Source of the DNA: Streptomyces sp. B3I8
Lineage (GTDB): Bacteria > Actinomycetota > Actinomycetes > Streptomycetales > Streptomycetaceae
Direction: 5' to 3'
Assembly (NCBI RefSeq): GCF_030816915.1
Contig: NZ_JAUSYN010000002.1
Span: 3,237,501-3,301,500 of the forward strand
DNA: 64,000 bases
In this document: positions 60,299 to 64,000 of the stretch, piece after piece
Numbering within the stretch: the first letter of the stretch is position 1
Layout: every line of letters begins with the position of its first letter
Position numbers and translations under genes: made by a program
Notes under the pieces: model-generated
Told to the model about the DNA's origin: nothing
What the model saw: only the letters and a program-made list of their open reading frames with translations
Databases searched by the model: none

Positions 60299-61186
60299 AT
60301 GAGTCCCGGTGACGAGCGCGGATACGGTGACGCCTCCTCACGAGGCGGCGACGGGGGATACGGCGACGGCGGCTACGGAGGCACGGGGCAGACCCGCACA
60401 CGGCTTCCGGATCGCCCCGGCGACGTCTACGGGGGCGCGCGGCGCGGCCGCGGAGGTGCCTCGCGGAGCATGGTGACGGTCGTCGCCGTCGTCGTCGTGC
60501 TGATCGCCGCCATCGCCTTCGCGAACCGCGGGGGCAGCGGAGGCAAAGACGGCGGCTCGTCGTCGGACGGCGCCCGGTCGGGCGGCAAGGCCGCATCGGC
60601 CCCGACATCGGCCACGGGCAAACGCCCGGTCGGCACGAGAACCTCCGGCATCCCCACCGGCTACGCCCACGACCAACAGGGCGCGCAGAGCGCGGCGACG
60701 AACTACGCCGTGGCGATGGGCGGCACCGGCATGTTCAACAAGGACACCCGGCACGTCATCGTCGACACGGTCTACACGAAGGCGGCCGCGGGCAAGCTCC
60801 AGGGCGTCATGGACGACGCGTACTCCCCGAGCTTCCTCGACCGGCTGGGCCTGAAGCCCGACGGCAGCCCACCCTCGGGCAGCACCTTCGTCTCCCGCAC
60901 CGTGCCCGTGGGCAGCAAGGTCAAGGACTACACGAACGACACCGCCAGCATCTCCGTCTGGTACATGGGCCTCCTCGGCATGGCCGGTGCAGGCTCCACC
61001 GACCCCGTGACCTCTTCGTGGTCGACGTGGACCTTCGATCTGCGGTGGACCGACGGGGACTGGAAGATCGTCTCGGACTCGCAGAAGGACGGCCCCACCC
61101 CGGTCCCGGGTGACGACAAGGCCGCCGCCTCCGACGAGATCAGCAAGGCCGTCGAGGAGTACGGAGGCTTCACTTATGCCCGGTAA
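60299..61186 (+). CDS. Bitopic membrane protein, VirB8/TcpC-like topology (cmd-type cluster)
   Basis: 295 residues. The Gly/Tyr/Asp-rich cytoplasmic N-terminus (GDGGYGDGGYGGTGQTRTRL) is followed by a membrane helix at about 58-78 (MVTVVAVVVVLIAAIAFANR), a Ser/Gly linker, and an outer domain of about 190 residues ending with WKIVSDSQKDG and the helix DEISKAVEEYGGF. The outer domain has the size and closing strands (FDLRWTDGDWKIV) of NTF2-like VirB8/TcpC domains. GGAGGGG lies about a dozen bases before ATG 60299; ATG 60254 is an alternative. Confidence 0.78.
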   Translation: MSPGDERGYGDASSRGGDGGYGDGGYGGTGQTRTRLPDRPGDVYGGARRGRGGASRSMVTVVAVVVVLIAAIAFANRGGSGGKDGGSSSDGARSGGKAASAPTSATGKRPVGTRTSGIPTGYAHDQQGAQSAATNYAVAMGGTGMFNKDTRHVIVDTVYTKAAAGKLQGVMDDAYSPSFLDRLGLKPDGSPPSGSTFVSRTVPVGSKVKDYTNDTASISVWYMGLLGMAGAGSTDPVTSSWSTWTFDLRWTDGDWKIVSDSQKDGPTPVPGDDKAAASDEISKAVEEYGGFTYAR

Positions 61187-62519
61187 GCACCGCGTACTCA
61201 GCCTGGCGGCGGTCGTCACCGCGGTCCAGACCGGCGCCGTCCTGCTGGCCACGCGCGCCTTCGCCGACCCCGGCCCCTCCACCTCCCCGTCGCCCACGGA
61301 ATCGTCGAGCAAACAGGACTGCGGCGCCATCGTCGGACAGGCCGGCGACTACTGCCAGCGCGGGAACGAGAAGAGCGGCTCCGGCTCCTCCAACTCCCCC
61401 GGCGTCAGCGACACCCTCGACCCCCTCTCCTCCCTCGCCCGCGGCTGTGCCGACGCCGCCTCCTGGACCGTCGACAAGCTGTCCGAGGCCGTCAAGGACA
61501 CCGCCACCGTCGACTTCACCAACACCAAGTTCCTGCAGCAGTACGCCGTCGTCTTCGCCGCCTCCACGATCCTCACCCTTGTGCTGTGGCTGCTCGCCGT
61601 CGCCAAGCGCGCCGTCCGCGGCGTGCCGCTCGGCACGGCGATCGGCGAGGCCATCGGGTTCCTGTGGCTGACGGTGCTGGCCTCCGCCTTCACCCCGCTG
61701 ATCCTCTACACCGTCGTCTCCGCCACCGACGGCGTCACCGACGTCCTCGCCAAGACCACCGGCGACCAGACGGACACCTTCTTCGGCACGTTCTCCGGCG
61801 CCCTCGACAAGCAGGAGAACATCGGCGGCGGCCCGATCATGCTGATCGTGGTGTCCCTGGTGTCGATCCTGGCCGCCGGCGTGCTCTGGCTGGAGCTGGT
61901 CATCCGCGCCGCCCTGCTCTACGTCGGCGCCCTGCTCGGCACGGTCGTCTACGCCGGCCTCGTCGACAAGAACCTGTGGAGCCACGTACGCCGCTGGGCG
62001 GGCATCATGATCGCGGTGATCCTGGTGAAGCCCGTCATCGTCATCGTCCTGGGGCTCGCGGGCGCGCTCTCCTCCGACGACGGCCCGAACTCCTTCTCCG
62101 CGGTCGTCTCCGGGCTCGCCATCATCCTGCTGGCCATCTTCGCCAGCGCCATGATCTACCGCTTCGTGCCCGGCTTCGGCGACGAGATCGCCGCCGGCCG
62201 CAACAACCGCATGATGCAGGGCGCCGAGAACAAGGCCGCGGCCGTCATCAGCTCGCCGGCCACCTTCGTCGCCCAGGGCATCAAGGCCCACAGCACCCGC
62301 GCCGACAACGGCGGGGGCGGCGGCTCCGCGTCCGGCGGCGCCCGCCCCTCCAACCCCGCCTCCGGCGGCGTCGCCGCCCACAGCTCTCGTACGGGGAACG
62401 CAGGCGGGGGAGCAGTCCCCTCCCCCGCGCCCGCGCCACGCACGAGCCCCGTCAATACGCCACACGCCAGCAACACCCGCAACAGCGGCACCAAGAGCAC
62501 GGGAGGTGAAGGGCGTTGA
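61176..62519 (+). CDS. Polytopic membrane protein, VirB6/TrbL-like (cmd-type cluster)
   Basis: 447 residues. Signal peptide with VLSLAAVVTAVQTGAVLLAT and ARAFADP-type cleavage, then an outer segment with two Cys (KQDCGAIVGQAGDYCQRGNE). Seven or eight membrane helices follow (IMLIVVSLVSILAAGVLWLE, GIMIAVILVKPVIVIVLGLA), then a Gly/Ser/Ala-rich cytoplasmic tail. This is the layout of VirB6/TrbL proteins. ATG 61176 lies 11 bases inside the previous gene, and the next gene starts on its stop, so the set is co-translated. Confidence 0.82.
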   Translation: MPGKHRVLSLAAVVTAVQTGAVLLATRAFADPGPSTSPSPTESSSKQDCGAIVGQAGDYCQRGNEKSGSGSSNSPGVSDTLDPLSSLARGCADAASWTVDKLSEAVKDTATVDFTNTKFLQQYAVVFAASTILTLVLWLLAVAKRAVRGVPLGTAIGEAIGFLWLTVLASAFTPLILYTVVSATDGVTDVLAKTTGDQTDTFFGTFSGALDKQENIGGGPIMLIVVSLVSILAAGVLWLELVIRAALLYVGALLGTVVYAGLVDKNLWSHVRRWAGIMIAVILVKPVIVIVLGLAGALSSDDGPNSFSAVVSGLAIILLAIFASAMIYRFVPGFGDEIAAGRNNRMMQGAENKAAAVISSPATFVAQGIKAHSTRADNGGGGGSASGGARPSNPASGGVAAHSSRTGNAGGGAVPSPAPAPRTSPVNTPHASNTRNSGTKSTGGEGR

Positions 62520-64000
62520 CGACCGAGTCCCACCTGTCGCACACGATCGCGCCCCGCCGGACGTACCTGATCGGCCGGGCCCGGCCGAACGCGATCATCG
62601 GACGCAACCGCGAGACGGGCGAGATCGCCCTGATCGTCGCCGGCGCGTTCCTCGGCATGATGTGCGGGCTCCTCGTCCCCACGCTCTCCCTGCGCATCGT
62701 GCTCCTGATGGGCTTCCCGATGCTCGCGCTCGCCGCCGTCTACGTGCCCTACCGGCGCCGCACGTTCTACAAGTGGTTCGAGATCAACCGCAGCTTCAAG
62801 CGCACGGTCAAGCGGAACCCCACCTACCGCAGCGTCGCCATGGAGGCCGGCACCCGGCTCGACGGCCGCGAGGTCGAGATCGGTCCGCCGCCCGGCATCG
62901 GCCGCATCTCCTGGCTCGCCGCCCCCTTCGGCCCCGACGAGATCGCCGTCCTCCTGCACGCCGACCGGCGCACGGTCACCGCCGCCATCGAGATCGAGGG
63001 CCCCGGCGTCGGCCTGCGCGACAGCGAGGACCAGGAAGCCCTCGTCGACCGCTTCGGCACGCTCCTCAAGCACGTGGCCAACGGCGACGGCTTCGTCAGC
63101 CGCCTGCAGATGCTCGCCCGCACCCTGCCCGCCGACCCCGACGCCCACGCCAAGGACGTCTCCGTCCGCGGCGACGAGCGCTCCCCGGGCTGGCTGCAGC
63201 GCTCGTACGACGAACTGCAGTCCATGGTGTCCACCAGCAGCGAGCAGCACCGCGCCTACCTCGTCGCCTGCATGCACTTCAACCGCGAACTGGCCGCCGA
63301 GGCCAACGCGATGGCGCGCGCCGCCCGCACCCAGCACGGCCGGAAGGTGGACCGCGACGCCGGGCTCGCCGTCGTCATGGCCCGCGAGCTCACCGACATC
63401 TGCTCGCGCCTCCAGGAGGCCGACATCCGGGTCCGCCAGCCGCTCGGCCAGGGCCGGCTCGCCTCCCTGATCCACTCCATGTACGACCCGGACCACCCCA
63501 TCGACCACATCCAGGCGATGACCAGGCGCAACGCCTGGCCGGCCGAACTGGACGCCATGGAGCCCACGTTCCTCCAGGCCAAGACCCGCGAGTCCACCAC
63601 CCGCGAGCCCTGGTGCCACGCCACCGCCTGGGTCAAGGAGTGGCCGATGACCCCGGTCGGCGTGAACTTCCTGGCGCCGCTGCTCGTCCACACCCCGGAC
63701 GTGATCCGCACCGTCGCCGTCACGATGGACCTCGAACCCACCGAGATCGCCATCGAGCGCATGCTGACCGAGAAGACGAACGACGCCGCCGAGGCCAGCC
63801 GCGCCGCCAAGATGAACCGCACCGTCGACCCACGCGACATGGCCGCCGACAACCGCCTCGACCAGCGCGGCGAGGACCTCGCCAGCGGCGCGGCCGGCGT
63901 CAACCTGGTCGGCTGGATCACCGTCTCCTCACGCAACCCCGAGGCGCTGGCCCGCGACAAGCGGACCATCCGCGCCTCGGCCGGAAAGTCGTACCTGAAG
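62516..64000 (+). CDS. SCO6880-family conjugation-like protein (3' partial)
   Basis: At least 495 residues; it leaves the window on the right. TTG 62516 overlaps the previous TGA and has GGGAGGTG eight bases upstream. Two membrane helices at about 40-80 (LIVAGAFLGMMCGLLVPTLS, LLMGFPMLALAAVYVPYRRR) give a PrgI/VirB3-like start. A large cytoplasmic part follows with GRISWLAAPFGPDEIAVLLH, REPWCHATAWVKEWPMTPVG and PRDMAADNRLDQRGEDLASG, as in SCO6880-type proteins of chromosomal and ICE conjugation clusters. It would dock a VirB4-type ATPase encoded further on. Confidence 0.83.
   Translation, partial: MTTESHLSHTIAPRRTYLIGRARPNAIIGRNRETGEIALIVAGAFLGMMCGLLVPTLSLRIVLLMGFPMLALAAVYVPYRRRTFYKWFEINRSFKRTVKRNPTYRSVAMEAGTRLDGREVEIGPPPGIGRISWLAAPFGPDEIAVLLHADRRTVTAAIEIEGPGVGLRDSEDQEALVDRFGTLLKHVANGDGFVSRLQMLARTLPADPDAHAKDVSVRGDERSPGWLQRSYDELQSMVSTSSEQHRAYLVACMHFNRELAAEANAMARAARTQHGRKVDRDAGLAVVMARELTDICSRLQEADIRVRQPLGQGRLASLIHSMYDPDHPIDHIQAMTRRNAWPAELDAMEPTFLQAKTRESTTREPWCHATAWVKEWPMTPVGVNFLAPLLVHTPDVIRTVAVTMDLEPTEIAIERMLTEKTNDAAEASRAAKMNRTVDPRDMAADNRLDQRGEDLASGAAGVNLVGWITVSSRNPEALARDKRTIRASAGKSYLK

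Noticed and set aside
57708..64000. Integrated conjugative element
   Set aside because: No integrase, relaxase, replication gene, tRNA or att repeats are visible, and neighbouring order is that of the conserved chromosome. A resident chromosomal cluster fits better, although the right side is cut off.

Overview
The window is high-GC DNA with GTG/TTG starts, strong GGAGG-type ribosome sites and tight ATGA/GTGA overlaps. It is a Streptomyces chromosome segment from the conserved core. From 30 kb onward the gene order matches my memory of the S. coelicolor SCO4160-to-SCO4128 stretch (glnR, LacI regulator, HtrA-like protease with a two-component pair, mshD, ppk, pstSCAB, pit, csoR and a membrane-protein cluster). 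No tRNA, rRNA, CRISPR array or intact mobile element was seen.

Layout. 1-4.5 kb: PP2C response regulator (partial), DUF2516, HbhA-like protein, an XRE regulator with a perfect inverted repeat, DIP1984 and DUF5958 proteins. 4.5-5.95 kb: a graveyard of broken genes (DUF4240, a Mu-type transposase, a short-chain dehydrogenase). 5.9-12.8 kb: ECF sigma factor with a membrane partner, HelR RNA polymerase recycling ATPase with TetR, a phosphotransferase and a HAD hydrolase. 12.8-15.3 kb: two paralogous GntR-type regulators with near-identical control regions around a 62-residue membrane protein. 15.3-20.2 kb: Eis-like acetyltransferase, VOC protein, rsiG (frameshifted), dtd, ygfZ, nur. 20.3-30.1 kb: nitrobindin, three related membrane-anchored proteins in one operon, a sulfur block (DsrE, DUF1416, rhodanese and a Cys-containing leader peptide), LmeA and MoaD.

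30.4-49.1 kb: glnR, LacI regulator, HtrA-like protease beside an OmpR/HK pair, mshD, then a phosphate island. In that island ppk overlaps a CHAD protein, pstSCAB follows under PHO boxes, and pitH plus a PhoU-like gene converge on it. 49.2-56.9 kb: csoR with its operator, small conserved proteins, a lipoprotein, PAP2, an NlpC/P60-SLT hydrolase, a trypsin-like protease and a WhiJ-type module (ATPase, DUF5753 regulator, DUF397).

57-64 kb: three ESAT-6-like small proteins point left and a set of conjugation-like membrane proteins points right and leaves the window. The right-hand set has VirB2-, VirB8-, VirB6- and SCO6880-like topology and looks like the S. coelicolor cmd cluster. This divergent pair is the best candidate for a poorly described secretion or contact system.

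Two otherwise conserved genes, rsiG and the DUF3099 gene, each carry one extra base in a G/C triplet. Either the assembly has small indels or these genes are newly broken. The rsiG case matters most, because the shift falls inside its second c-di-GMP-binding motif.
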